Assembly: GCA_963573315.1 (NCBI GenBank)
Contig: OY752151.1
Location: 806,001-870,000, forward strand
DNA: 64,000 nucleotides
Origin: Entomortierella parvispora
Lineage: Eukaryota; Mortierellomycota; Mortierellomycetes; Mortierellales; Mortierellaceae
Direction: 5' to 3'
The stretch's first letter is position 1. Every line of letters begins with the position of its first letter. Shown here one piece after another: positions 39,780 through 51,317 of the stretch. A model generated the notes under the pieces. That model was not told the DNA's origin. It saw only the letters and a program-made list of their open reading frames with translations, and made no database searches. A program made the position numbers and the translations under genes.

Positions 39780-42558
39780 ATGGCATCCATCACCGCAGTC
39801 GCTGCTCCTGCAGTCATGAGAACCACCACCGGGACCCAGGTCCCCCTGCCAGCTGGTACGACCTCGTTTCTTTCCCTTTTTTTTTTTCTTCGTCTCCCGG
39901 CTGATCAACAGTGCACAGCCTAACCGATCAACCTCTCTCTTTTTCTTCGTAGAAATTGTCAAGCTAATCGCCCATCACCTTCGGGAGAGTCGCCAAGCCC
40001 TGCATGCCTGTCTACTTGTCTCCCGTGCATGGTCCCAGGCTGCAGTCGAGTACCTCTACAAGGCTGAGCACATGCGCATTGACCAGGACTTGGACATCTT
40101 GTGGTCGCTTGCTTCTGCCAATCCCGTGCCATCGGCAACAGCGACAACAACAGAGTCAGCAACCACCACTCCCACACTCCCGAGAGAAAGATCTTTGGAC
40201 TCTGACTTGGACAGTACGACGCTCCATTCTGCTGAGCTCTTGATGACGGCTCATGGGAGCGAAGCTGGTTCCTCGGGAAAGAACATGTCGACAGCAGCGT
40301 CCCTTCAGCACACCCTGGGAGCCTTACTTGCGCTTGCGCCTCAGGATCGACGACCCGAGATCCTATCGCAGCTGCTACTGAAGCGCACCTTGGACGAGTC
40401 GCTGCTGCACGACCAGAGCTGCAGCTACGACTACATCTCGTATTTGAACCGAGTCTCTTGTCCGGTATGTGTTCCCAGCCATGATGTCGCCCAATCGCTT
40501 GATTCTGTCCGTTTGGAGTTGTCGTCATGGATCAACACTCCAGATCTTTTTTTATTGTTGTTGTTGTTGCGATTATTGCTTCCATGCCCCCGTTCTGCCC
40601 CTTAGCCCTCATCTCCCCTTTAATTTAACCTTGCAAAGGGTCCACGCTAACCAACGTCTCTCTGCTCTCTCTCTTTGTCTCCCCGATCTGCGCTCTGTCC
40701 TTCTCTGTCTGAATCTGAATCTCTGCTCCGCTCCGCTCGCACGGATGGTCGATCACCACAGTGGTTTGCCTGTCTGATTCAGGACTGGTCCGTTTTTTGT
40801 CAACAGTGGCGGAGTCACCAGGCACGAGGGCGGGTCTTGGAATTGGACAACAGCACCCTCGAATCTGAACCGTCCTTGATTCGCCAGGAACACTGCTTTA
40901 ATCGTCTTGTGCGCAAGGTTGCAAGTCGTTGCACATCTGTTGAAGTGTTTTGCTCTTCCTTCATGGTCCATGTCGACACCTTGATCTACTCCATCCGTCA
41001 CTTTCGCTCCTTGACCTGGATCGATCTCAAGGACTGTCAGGAACTTAACGATGAATTCTTTGTGGCCTTGGCAGAGACCGTTCGGTCGCTTTCGTACATC
41101 CGACTGCCTGGCGCTATGATGAGACAGGTTTCGATCCCGGTCGTTGCAAACGTCATTCTGGCTCAAAAGCAGGACTCTCTTTGCCAGTTCAAGGTCATTC
41201 ACGGCACCAACATTTTTGAAACAAACGATATCTTGAAGGCGCTTGGGGAGAGGCATGGACGATCGTTGAAGCGATTGACTCTATCGATCTGTGATCTTGA
41301 GAATGCTGGACTCCAAGACTATGCTCCCCTGTGCACCAACCTGGAGTCACTAAATCTAGAATATACCTCGGGTGTGACCAACGATGCGGTCATCCCTATC
41401 CTCGACCATTGCCGCCTTCTCTGCAGGTTGGATCTCACAGAGACGGATTGCACTCTGGTGACGATCCAAGCGCTGTCAACGGCTTCCGACTCGACTACGC
41501 CTGTAGCAGGCCGATTCCCTAGAATGACTCGATTAATCCTCAACAACATCGATTCGCCCTTCACGATCCAGCAGTTCTTGCCCTTGGCAGAGGCCTGTCC
41601 CAATCTTTATGAGCTTCACATGAACAGCATCCTGGCAGACTCGTTTCAAGAGTTTCACCCGTTCGTCTCCAAGATGGTGCAGCTGATGGACCTGGATATT
41701 GGAAACGTATTCCCGGAATTTACGGACGCAAATCTAAAGAGTCTCGTGGACGCTCTTCCTCGGCTGCGGTGGCTTTCGATAGCCAATACTCAGATCACAG
41801 ATGCTTCTCTGGTCTATCTGGCCGAGAAATCGGCAGAGCTATGCGACCTCTGTATTTTGGGATGCGATCAAGTGACAAAGTCGGGATTACTGGAATTTAT
41901 GGACAAGCTGTCAAATAAGGCGCTATTCCGGCGTTTAGACATCACTTATTGTCGATTGGATGAGGAGGCTGTGGCCGAGATTCGGGAACGGGTCCAGTGG
42001 ATGGCGAAAGAGTATGGTGTCCCTGAGGTTGTCGAAGTGGAGGGAGATGATCAGTTTGCCGACAGTCTCACGGAAGAGGATGAGGAGGATGGGAATGAAA
42101 CGGAGGAGCGAAACGACGAGAACGAGATTGACATCGAGAACGAGAACGAGGAGGAAGAGATGGGCAATCACGAACTGGATTCGATCATGACCCAAGTCGA
42201 AACCATTGCCATGGAGACGTTCTTTGAAGAGGCTGTTGCTATTGGTGACGATTCTGAGCTTTCCTCAGGAAGTTATTCGCCTCATGGCTCGATCACGTAT
42301 GGCCATCTTGAAGATTTGCTAGACGACGAAATTATCCCAAGTGAACCTGAAGACCAGGATGAGAACAACAACGAGGACGACGAACAGGAGGAGGAAGTTT
42401 TGAGCGACTTTAGTGATACTTTTTCTGATCATGAAGGGGACTCGTCTTTGACCTTGGTAGGCTCAGACTCGAATCTGAATTCTCGGTTCCGGCAAACCGC
42501 CATGGGTCATCATCGCGGTATTGTACAGATGTTGCAAGAGAGTACATTGGGACTATAA
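39780..42558 (+). CDS. F-box/LRR protein with acidic tail (multi-exon type)
   Basis: Three exons: 39780-39855, 39953-40464 and 40783-42558; introns 97 nt (GTACGA...CGTAG, phase 1, CTAAC branch site) and 318 nt (GTATGT...TTCAG, phase 0); 787 residues. The F-box is split by intron 1: PLPA/EIVKLIAHHL, then CLLVSRAWSQAAVEYLY. Regular LRRs of the Grr1/Amn1 kind follow (LESLNLEYTSGVTNDAV, CRLDLTETDC, LCDLCILGCDQVTKSGL), up to about residue 590. The last 190 residues are strongly acidic (EEDEEDGNETEE, NENEEEEM). Likely an SCF adaptor. Different from the intronless F-box family in this window: introns, canonical repeats, acidic tail. Confidence 0.85.
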
Positions 42559-42649
42559 ACCAAGAAGGAGAAGGATGTCCTTTTATTTTTGTGTGGCAAG
42601 GAAAGACATTTTTTTTGAAAACATATATTTATCGCATCTTCATAGACCC

Positions 42650-42969
42650 CCCTCCACCTTCATTAAAATTCAGCATTTCTTTTTCCTCCAACAATGGTTG
42701 TGCAGCATAGGCCTGGATGTGACGTAGCCAGAGCCCCCTGTTCGCTGAAGGCATATACATGCTGTGTGTTGGTCTATCCATAGTAAAGACCAACTCTCGT
42801 TGTTCATTGTAGTTGTCCATCATCTTGATAGCCTTTGAAACTTTGAAAGGTCGATCTTCCAAAGATCTCGTAAAGGATCTGAGCCTTCTCGAGGATGCTG
42901 GCGAGCGCGAGGCCTCCGATGCCGGCGCCAGCAATCAGATCCCTTAGGTTTAGTAGCGATAGTGGTCAT
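42650..42969 (-). pseudogene. Decayed 5' part of a flavin monooxygenase gene
   Basis: The minus strand shows the FAD-binding start in one frame (LIAGAGIGGLALASILEKAQ, about 42940-42880) and the exon-2 end in another (NYNEQRELVFTMD, about 42810-42770), the counterparts of VGAGLGGLVLAIVLEKAK and NYNEDRELIFTMD in the gene at 48980-50783. The ATG (MTTIATK) is intact, but the middle is deleted and frames do not connect. Confidence 0.8.
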
Positions 42970-43072
42970 GACAAGCGGAAATGGAGGAAAGATGGTCAGG
43001 AGCTGAGGGAAGAGGGGGAAACAAAGAGGAATCCTATCCATCTATCCATCCATGCATCACACCAGCAGGGGA

Positions 43073-43098
43073 TTTTTTTTTTTTTTTTTTTTTTTTTT
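43073..43098 (+). repeat. Poly(T) tract, 26 nt
   Basis: Uninterrupted T run on the plus strand, about 100 nt upstream of the ATG of the decayed monooxygenase copy. Confidence 0.9.
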
Positions 43099-43463
43099 GG
43101 GAGACTTCCAGTGAGAGATTCAATTGCTTCTGTTCTTTTTGCTTGAGAACGAATTCAAGTGTGATTATGATTGGAGGATGTCGACCAATGACCTGGATGA
43201 TTAAAACCATTGTCCTCTCGTACCCTGCATCAAATCACTCGTGGTCGAATAAGAAAAAGCTCGTCAAGAAATGAAGGAAAAGAAGATGGCGGTCAACCTG
43301 TGACATAAGAGATACGTTGTAATGTCGTCGCAAGAGTCCATGCTCACACCTGTAAGATTGCAAAACAACAAGGCATACTCTGGGAATTCCGGAGCAATTG
43401 ACCATAGTACCGGTATTTATTTGTAGTCTGATCCAGAGGCGTGCAAATTTTTTTTGAGGGGGC

Positions 43464-43485
43464 TTTTTTTTTTTTTTTTTTTTTT
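43464..43485 (+). repeat. Poly(T) tract, 22 nt
   Basis: Uninterrupted T run on the plus strand. It lies 26 nt beyond the stop of the cysteine-rich secreted-protein frame, so it reads as poly(A) downstream of that frame. Confidence 0.9.
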
Positions 43486-43511
43486 GCAGCTCTCCGGGCA
43501 TGGCCAAAGTA

Positions 43512-43819
43512 TTAAGCGTTAGGAAGCATGATGCTATTGATGTCAGGGAAATAGACGAATCCATTTTTGAGAGGTACTCCTTTGCTAGATTGGTAACAGT
43601 TCCCTCTGCAGCCAGAGCCGTCACAAACGCGCACGTTATTGGTGCTTTTCAAACACTGAGTACCTGGGGCGTGTAAACAAATAGCGCCGCCAGTGTACGT
43701 TGTACATTCCCCTCGCAGACATTGCCGATCCGACGGGAGCAGTACGTCACAGTGGTACTGGCAGTGACAAGGACGGCAAGGGCAGCAGTGATGCATACTC
43801 TCAAAAAAGTGAATTTCAT
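43512..43819 (-). pseudogene. Small secreted cysteine-rich protein with a frameshift
   Basis: The ATG at 43819 encodes a signal peptide (MKFTFLRVCITAALAVLVTA). The cysteine-rich body continues in the next frame (QCLRGECTTYTGGAIC, then VCDGSGCRGNCYQSS) to a stop at 43512. A single-base indel near 43745, right after the signal peptide, would join them into about 100 residues. No intron with normal ends joins the frames. It is either a recently broken gene or a sequencing error. Ten or so cysteines and secretion fit an effector-like small secreted protein; no family recognised. Confidence 0.5.
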
Positions 43820-44995
43820 CCCCGATATTTTGGTGCGCAGTGATCGCGTGTGTAAAGGGTTCATGAGTGGGTATTGCGAAGGCACACCTAGTAGGCCCTT
43901 TGAGCGGTGTCTGCTGGACGTGGATGTGGCAGACTGTAACGAAGATTCGTGTGGGCAGCTTTTGAGAAAAAGCTATTGCGAGCGTAGTAAGTTATTGGCG
44001 TTATCGGCACTGTTGCGAGTCAAAGAGTCTTGAGGAAGTATCAGTTGTGTTTCGATGCCAGAGTTGCAAAGTGCAATTCATTTTTATAGGCTACATGAGG
44101 GAATATTTTTTTCTGGCTGAAAGATAGGGGGGGGTAAAACCAAGATGACTTTCCATTGTAGTGCCAGAGAGAGAGATACATAAAAATAGGAAAGGGACAA
44201 GGGCAGAGAAAAGGAAAATAACAAAGAGATCAAGGGCAGGGAGAGACATATGGAAAAAGATGTAGGGGCGGGGACAGAGACAACACGCAGAAGGAGGGCA
44301 GGAGGAACGATCAGTCCAACGAAAACATCAGAAGCTCAACAAAAAAAGGGACAGGGGTAAGGGATCTCAACAAAAAAGGAGGGTGGGGACTGAATGAGGC
44401 GATAACACTAAGTGGCGACATGAAGTAAAGTCACTAAACTCGTTTTTTAGCCACTCTCATTGCTGTACATGGACGAGGGGAGTCACTCTCATGATCTCAT
44501 GCCTGTATCCCGGCCGTGTATATATTGTTGGGAATATACACAGGGTGAGTGAGTGTGCCATTCCGACAATCACTCCTCCCTTCTTCCAAGTAAGCCCTCC
44601 AAGTGGAGCAATGCTGCTGCCTCATCATGTTCCCCTCCCCGTTCCTCCTACACTTACGTATGACATACGTACGTGATTTGAAGGCAAGACGCGTCCGACG
44701 CGTCCGATGCATACCAAATGAAAGAAGAGACGATCTGCAACACTCTTTGGAAAAGAAAGTCGCTTCCTGCGGTGTACCCTCCAGGGGCACAACCGACTCG
44801 ACTATAAAACGCGCTGCAGATTCTGTGCTGCGAGAATGCAAAAGAGTTCAAACCCACAACATTCTGCTAAAAAAAGTTGTGTCAAATGTTCGCTCGATGC
44901 GCCTTTGAAAGACATTTGAAAAATTTATCCAGAAGGACTCCTGTCTAAAAAGTACAGTTCGAATGGTGTGTCTAGATATCGACGTCTCGTGTCCA
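43820..44995. other. Spacer, no confident gene
   Basis: A plus-strand frame (to 44033) with a similar cysteine spacing (RCLLDVDVADCNEDSCG, then YCERS) may be an inverted remnant of the secreted protein next to it. 44100-44420 is purine-rich on the plus strand. A TATAAA at about 44810 precedes only a 27-codon frame. Confidence 0.4.
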
Positions 44996-45349
44996 TTACT
45001 CGGAGCCGTGGCACCAGATGATGAATTGCATGCCGGAAGGAACGGCGCCATACTGAAAGTAGTAGCTGTCGGATTTATCCCACGCGCGGCTCACGACATA
45101 GTTGTCGTCGTAAAGGGTGACCGCGTACTTGGAGCCGACGAGGACCGATTTGTAGCTGAATCCATAGTCCTTGGTGCTGCCAATGGCCTTGTGGTCGTAG
45201 TCACATTGGATGTGCAACGTTCTACCAGAGCAATCAGAGTTCTCAAAGACCTGGACGTCGTAGGGCATGCTCTGCGCGGCAGCCTTCGTGCAGGTCGCGG
45301 CCGAAGCGCCAATAAGAGATAGGATGCCGAGATAAAACTTGATGTTCAT
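44996..45349 (-). CDS. Small secreted protein, beta/gamma-crystallin-like
   Basis: 117 residues, intronless. A signal peptide (MNIKFYLGILSLIGASAAT) is followed by a mature part of about 97 residues with four cysteines. The pattern VQVFENSDCSGRTLHI ... SYKSVLVGSKYAVTLYDDN recalls the Greek-key motif of beta/gamma-crystallins (aromatic, x5, G, then a Ser in the fold, repeated), a fold also used by secreted microbial proteins that bind calcium. The match is by eye and short. A TATA box lies 63 nt upstream. Secretion is likely; function unknown. Confidence 0.65.
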   Translation of the reverse strand: MNIKFYLGILSLIGASAATCTKAAAQSMPYDVQVFENSDCSGRTLHIQCDYDHKAIGSTKDYGFSYKSVLVGSKYAVTLYDDNYVVSRAWDKSDSYYFQYGAVPSGMQFIIWCHGSE

Positions 45350-45411
45350 TATGATGACTTGGAAGGAGATAGTGAGGGTGATCGGATGGGGAACTTGAAC
45401 GGAATAGTCCC

Positions 45412-45420
45412 CTTTTTATA
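45412..45420 (-). promoter_or_regulatory. TATA box of the crystallin-like secreted protein
   Basis: TATAAAAAG on the minus strand, 63 nt upstream of the ATG at 45349. Confidence 0.6.
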
Positions 45421-45749
45421 CTTTGAAAGCTGCGGATTCTCTACTTTTGACTCTCTAAGTTACTCATACGTGATCTCTAAGGCAACGCAGGACGGATAGT
45501 CGCCCCAGATCAAACAACACGCCGCACTCAACGGCCAAGACGCCGCGAAGAGAGCCGGACACTACTAGTCTGCTGCCGGTTCTTTTGTGAGTGACCAAAG
45601 TTAGTCCACTTGTACACTTTTTTTTGGCTCACAAACAACGTCCGACCACGCTCCCGTGGTCTTGCCCCTGGTCCTGCTTACTTTCATGCGCTGTGCATAG
45701 TCAATCCCACGATCGATAAACATATTTGGCGCAGCCTCCCCCAGCCCTC

Positions 45750-45775
45750 TTTTTTTTTTTTTTTTTTTTTTTTTT
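45750..45775 (+). repeat. Poly(T) tract, 26 nt
   Basis: Uninterrupted T run on the plus strand in a gene-poor stretch. Confidence 0.9.
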
Positions 45776-46998
45776 GGAACACTATCCTTTCAAAATGGCG
45801 TGTGGGAGAGCACAGCATTGCCCAGTATAATAGCAAGGGTTTGCTCTGCCTCACCGTACCCTTGAATATTTCCTAGGGCTCTCTTAGTGTTTCTTTGAGT
45901 CCGCATGAAAAAGTGCGGCGGCGTTGGACAAGCCAAGCCGTTAGTGTGGCTGACATGAGCGCACACAGAAACTGCACTGCCTGGCCACTCTCCAAGTGAA
46001 ATGTGTGCGCAAAGGGGATGAAGAAACGGCAATTCCTCAAGGAAGACGACGTTACACGAAAAGATATCGAGGACCAATGAAGCTTTGCGAATCAGCGATG
46101 AAAGTTCAAGAATGGAAAGCGGCGTGTCTGATGGAGAGAGATCAGAGCCTCCATTTGACCCCCCCTCGCCCTTTCTCTTACTTTTCCTTCCTCATTCTTC
46201 ATGGATCCAAACCACTTCTGTGAGCCAAGATGTACTCCCTCCAGACTGGCGCCGCTTTCAACTTGCCTTTGGGCTGACAATGGATAAATAAGCCCATCCA
46301 TTTCTTTACTGAACATAGCCGCCATGTTGCATTGGGATATGACCTACACCTCGGTGCCTCCCTGTTGGATTTCCTCCCCTCGAAAGACACGTACCGGTTT
46401 ACTTGGACTGCGTTCGTCCGAGTTTCCAATGCCTCGGGTCTCCCAAACATTTTAAGGTCGTCAAATGGGCAACGCTACAAGGCTACAAGCGCTGTGCATG
46501 CTCCGCTTTAGCCGTTTTCTTTTTTCGTACTCCTTGTTTTGTGTCACACGCTATATTGGGTCTTGAAGAACACATCCTTTCCAAATGGGGCCATCTTCTG
46601 CAGTTTGGTCACATTCGACTGGAGTTCTTTTCATGAAAGGGAAAACTAGCAGGCTGCTGGGGACTTGGGAGACGCCGCACCTGACGTACTCTACCCAGAA
46701 ACAAATGTACTTTATGAAATACCAGATGGCCTGCACTCCGGATAGAATCATTGCATATTTGAATGGTTCCCATTCAGTCCTCGTCTGCGAATGAGCCGGA
46801 TAGGTTACTACCTTGTGTCTGCCCTGTCTGCCCTGTCTGCCCTGCCCACCAACATCCCTACTTGTATTCGACAATAAAGCGACATCGTCTGGTACTTCGA
46901 AATGGATCCCCCTGACCTCGAGCAGTACCACATTCCTAAGTAGCAGTGAATGAAGGATGTTCTGTACTTCATTTTTATTGTAATAAAATGTCTCATCA

Positions 46999-48507
46999 TC
47001 AGCCTTGCGGCCATGGTACATTTGGGCGAAATGGAGTCTGAGGCTGATGGTGGGTCGGCATTGTAGGTCGTTGTGTTGGTATGTGTGGGGGTCGAGGTTG
47101 AGATACTCCGAGAGACTTGATAACTCTCAAAACAGTCTCCTGAAAATCACGAAGTTCGTACTTCAGTGTGTACAACGATGCACTCATACTCGCTTGCTCC
47201 GAAGACATGAAGCTAATATGCTCACGGAAACCGTCCCTCAACTTCTTGCACTCCGCAAGCAAAACTGCTGACTGCTTGCTAAACTCCTCCGTCAAAGCTA
47301 TCAATCGCCTGTTCTCCTCAGCTTGTGCCTTCTGGGCCATGATGAGGTGTCTGATTGATTGCATTTCGTCTGCCAGTCTCCTTTGCTCCTTTGCATACCC
47401 CCTTGGCATTCTTGTCGTTTTAGTCGTTACGCTCTGAGATAAGACCAGGTGCTGTTTGGGCGCAGGTGGTATTGCTGACCGGGTTGAAGGGGAGAGCTGC
47501 TGTTGTTTTTGTTGATTTCGGCCTGCGGACGACTTTGTCCTCTGTTGACCATTCAATACATCGCCCGAGACATCTTTCACAGGTATGGTGTCGGTGGTTT
47601 TACCGCGGCTATACTGGTCCATCTCTGCATTCCTATTGCACTCACGTCCATCCTCAGCATCGTCCTCTTCGTCCTCGCCATCGTCGTCATCGTCGTAGTT
47701 TTCGCTGTCCTCGCCCTCGCCGTCCTCACCGTCGTCACTTCTACCCAATACTGCATCGTTGATTCTTCGCTTCTTGCGTACTCCATGTATGCTATCCTGA
47801 CGCGTTATTGGTGCTGTTACCATCAAACGTGCCTTCTCGTTCACTGTGAGCGCTGATGTCTCCTGTTTGATCCGTAAGATAATTCGGTCGAAATCACGCA
47901 AAGGGCGGCAGAGTTCCAGCAGTCTAGTCGTGAATGCAGGGTGCTCTGTCAGCTTCTCAAACGAGCTGTAGTTGGAGCAGAGCCTCCCAACAGTCGAATA
48001 TAACGCCGCTGTTGTGACTCCCCTCAGACTTGGCTCAACACGCTCTAGTTCCATTGAAAGTTCGGTATACATTTCGCCATCCCTTGTTAATGTCATGAGC
48101 TTCAGTTCAGCTTGATTATCGACACTGAAATCATGGAATCGTTTGACAAGGAATTGGACGGCCAAGAAGATCCGCCGTTGATTTGCGCCCGTGGGAGTGG
48201 TGGTTAAACCAAAGTATCGCTTCACCCCAGTGGGAGGTACGCGTATGGCGCGGTCAGCTACATGATACGGATGAGAAGAAAAGAGTCAGCGGAATTTACC
48301 AAGACAGTCAACAATGCTCGATTTTTTACCTTCTCTTTTTCCTTCTTCCTCTGAAAAAACCCTACTGCTTTGGAGAGAGTCCACATCTTCGGGATCCTTG
48401 AATATATCCAGGTAGTTTTGCAGACGAGCCATATCTTCTTCTTTTGAGGGCATCACGGTCGAGGCCGTCGATGCATTCATCTGGGGGAGGGAGCGCTTTC
48501 GAGACAT
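46999..48507 (-). CDS. Acidic coiled-coil protein of unknown function
   Basis: Two exons, 48507-48300 and 48257-46999, with a 42-nt intron (GTAAAT...TGTAG, phase 1); 488 residues. The start MSRKRSLPQ is basic. Residues about 70-220 look helical and globular (RRIFLAVQFLVKRFHDF, YSTVGRLCSNYSSFE). A KKRR nuclear-localisation-like motif at about 232 precedes an acidic run (NYDDDDDGEDEEDD), then a Gln/Ser linker, then a coiled coil (EQRRLADEMQSIRHLI) and a Pro/His-rich end. Nuclear location is plausible. I do not recognise a family. The intron is short for this genome but its ends and frame fit. Confidence 0.7.
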
Positions 48508-48979
48508 GGTTGGATGAATGGAGTGATGACACTCGTACTTCGGACAAGGAGATGGAGCCATGGGGATGGTCGTGATCACGTGATGATGGCTCTTTGGTTC
48601 AGCATTATACGAAGACTGTGTGTACCCAGGCTAATTGCCGGTACTACAGCCGTAACAGATACTCGTGAGATTAGTAGGGGTTAGAAATATGGTTACCAGG
48701 TTTCCAGTAAGAAGAACAACGAACGATCCTTAGTGTAAATGACAGCTGCCCTGAATCAGGGACCATGGCACAGTTATATCAGCGAATGTTTATTTGTGAT
48801 AAATGGGTATGGGATTAGGTGCGTTGACAACATTGAATATGGTGGCAACAAGACGGCAAGGTGTGTTGTTTGCGGCAGTGATGCTGAAAGAAAAACCGGT
48901 CCCTTGAGTGAGTTTGTCCGCACAGCATGTCAGCGTGACACCCAAGGTGTTTGCCTCACCATTTGAAAATCTGGCTGTC
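48508..48979. other. Spacer, no gene recognised
   Basis: Promoter of the minus gene at 48507 and 3' flank of the monooxygenase gene (TTTATT at about 48788). Confidence 0.45.
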
Positions 48980-50783
48980 TCACACAACATTGGCGGCCGC
49001 AACGTTTCGCTTTTCGACGAGATGGAGGTTTCTATCCAGACTGGGCTGGTACTTTGGCGGGACTGTGCCCTTGACTGGGGCCAGAGGCAGGAACCAGAGT
49101 TGGGGTCGACTTTCGGCCATTCGCTTCATCATGATCATCCAGAGCCAATTCGGCGTATTCTGAGTCATGTGGCGAATCAACCTGGATTTCCATGTCGCCT
49201 TTGCATTGACTTTAGAGAGAAGTCTTCCATTGTTAAAGGAGGCCATGATGGTGTCATATCGCTCTTCCCGATACTCTCTAAATGCCTGCTCAAGAGACTC
49301 CATCGAAGGATCTTGTAGTGCCGCAATCCAGTTTCCAAGAATCACTGCATCCGTGATGGCATTGAGAGCACCTGCTCCGCTGGCAGGGTGGACTTTGTGG
49401 CAGGCTAAAGAGAACCAAGAGGTCAGTTACAGAAAAGTAATCAATATTTCTTATAGACCCCCTCCCTATCGTTCTCTTACCGTCTCCGAGAAGCACCGTC
49501 CTCTGATGATACCAAGTCTTGAATACTTTTTCCTCCAACATCACTTTAGAGATGAGATCCTTGGGGGTGTTGTCGATCAAAGTTCCTACTGTCCGTACAC
49601 CCTCTGCTGCCGTCTTGGATCCACCAGCGATCGGGAAGTTTCGCACCTCTTTGCACATGGAGACGGCCGATTCCGAGCCCCATTCTGAGCTTCTGAAAGT
49701 GTCATTCTCCCTGCTTGATTCCTCGTCCAGGTACTGGATAATACTCCAGCAGTAACGATTGCCTCCGACCGCAATTGCGTTCCACTACCATGATAGAAAA
49801 GGTTGTGCGATGAATGACTAACTCCCTGTTGACAGCTTTGTTCTTTTCTGTCCATGTTATAACTTACCGAGTAGGGCTGAGTCTCCGATTTGATGGCGCT
49901 AAACTTGGCAATGGGCTCTAGGAACTCTGGGAATAACTCTGGATCCATAGGATCGGTCTGTCCGACCAGACAAACACAGCTGTAAGGCAAAACACCTTGA
50001 TCGACTTTTGGCAGCAGCTTGTCCTTCTTCATCCTGTCAAAGAGACATTGCCTAACACTGCTGTAGGCTCCATCGGCTCCAACAAGGATATCGCCTTGAT
50101 ACGTTGTATTGTCCTGGCAGACAATACTGACGCTAACATCGCCCTGTTGCATGGACAGGACCCGCTTCTTGAGATGGATACGATCAGCGGGGATTTGTCG
50201 GAGCAGCAGGTCGTACAAGACTGAGCGAGGCAAAATATAGCCAAGGTCGCCTCCCCTGCAGTCAAAATGAAAGGAAGAACCTTGTCAGTCGGTGCTCTTT
50301 GACCTTGCGTTCTCTGGTATACCTCCCTCCCTCTTCCACTAGAGTAACTCCCGTTGTCATTCTCCGGTGCGCCGGGTCTTACATGACATGCGTAGGTCTA
50401 AAGTCCATGGTGAAGATCAACTCTCGGTCCTCGTTGTAATTTTCGATGCAGTGCACTTCCTTCGCGAGAGACACAAACTCGTCGTAGATCCCAATCTGAC
50501 GGAAGAATGGCATGACGTTCACTCCGAGAATAATAGCGGCGCCTGGATGAAGCAATAAGAGTGAGTCGAGGAAGTTTTAGAACGTTCTTGTTCTGTTGTT
50601 TGATCAAGAACATAAAAGCAAGGGTGAGGAGGAGGTGCACTCACCCAAGGGACGGATTTCGGCCGTTCTTTCAAAGAGCATGTAGGGGATTTTTGCCTTC
50701 TCCAAGACGATTGCAAGCACTAAACCGCCCAGTCCAGCGCCAACAATCATCACGTTTGGTCCACTGGCGTACTCAGAAGTCAT
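48980..50783 (-). CDS. FAD-dependent monooxygenase 1 (PHBH-like, class A)
   Basis: Five exons: 50783-50645, 50542-50383, 50255-49868, 49784-49481 and 49404-48980; all introns have GT...AG ends and keep frame; 471 residues. FAD-binding GxGxxG is VGAGLGG (about 14-20), the DG motif VGADGAYSSVRQ (about 158-169), the GD motif LLGDACHKVHPASGAGA (about 327-343). These are the three fingerprints of single-component flavoprotein hydroxylases that use NAD(P)H and O2 on aromatic or polyketide substrates. No transmembrane helix at the N-terminus; C-terminal residues WLWMIMM could touch a membrane. Substrate unknown; no biosynthetic core enzyme (PKS, NRPS, terpene cyclase) is in the window. Exons 2 and 3 have the same lengths (160 and 388) as in the paralogue at 58863-60729. 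Confidence 0.88.
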
Positions 50784-51317
50784 ATCGATAGTTGAATGGG
50801 AATCCGAAGTGAGTAAAAGTGAGTAGTGATGTGCTCCTGTGTGTGAAAACGTCGGTGTGATTCCGTCTGCGTGAGTGCGTCGGTGGCCGGGGGAGACGGA
50901 AGAGAGGGCGAAGAGAAACAAAAGAAAAAGTGGGGAAAGGAAAGTGCCGATGGTTTAAGTAGCCGCCAGCGAGGACCATTGCCTGAAATCAACGGACGGA
51001 CAACTTTGGGTTTTCACACATGATGCCTGTGCGACCAGAACCTTAATGCAGCCGGATGCATTTTTGCCTTCGTTCTCTTTCCTTCTCAACAGGGACCAAG
51101 CGGTAGTCTATCACACTACTTGGACTTCCACACCAAGGGCAACGGTAGGTCCTTCTGTTTACAAGTGAGAAGAGAGGAAAGAGGAAGAAGAGGGAGAAGA
51201 GAGGGCGAGAGGGAGAGAGGGAGGTAGAACCGGGTGTGAGCAAAAACAAGGTTTGCCCTGAAGTGGATACGTGCACGCCTGTCGATTTTTTTTTGATCTT
51301 CGCCCGCAAGCAAAACG
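50784..51317. other. Spacer, promoter of monooxygenase 1
   Basis: Contains the leader of gene 48980-50783 and the stretch downstream of the next decayed monooxygenase start. No separate gene. Confidence 0.4.

Larger units (their letters stand above)
42970..43511. other. Spacer with two long poly(T) tracts
   Basis: Holds the T runs listed separately. No gene recognised. Confidence 0.5.
45350..46998. other. Spacer with TATA box and poly(T) tract
   Basis: Beyond the promoter of the secreted protein I see no gene in 1.6 kb. Frames at 45790-46077, 46085-46450 and 46551-47021 lack motifs and overlap one another. CTGCCCTGT is repeated three times at about 46820-46848. TTTTTATT at about 46973 and AATAAA nearby can end the minus gene at 46999. 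Confidence 0.45.

Noticed and set aside
39360-39923. 187-codon plus frame before the acidic-tail F-box gene
   Set aside because: CT-rich leader; it overlaps exon 1 of the F-box gene in another frame and has no motif.
43464-43485. Poly(A) tail of a retroposed copy of the secreted-protein gene
   Set aside because: No target duplication seen and similar T runs occur where no retroposed gene lies.
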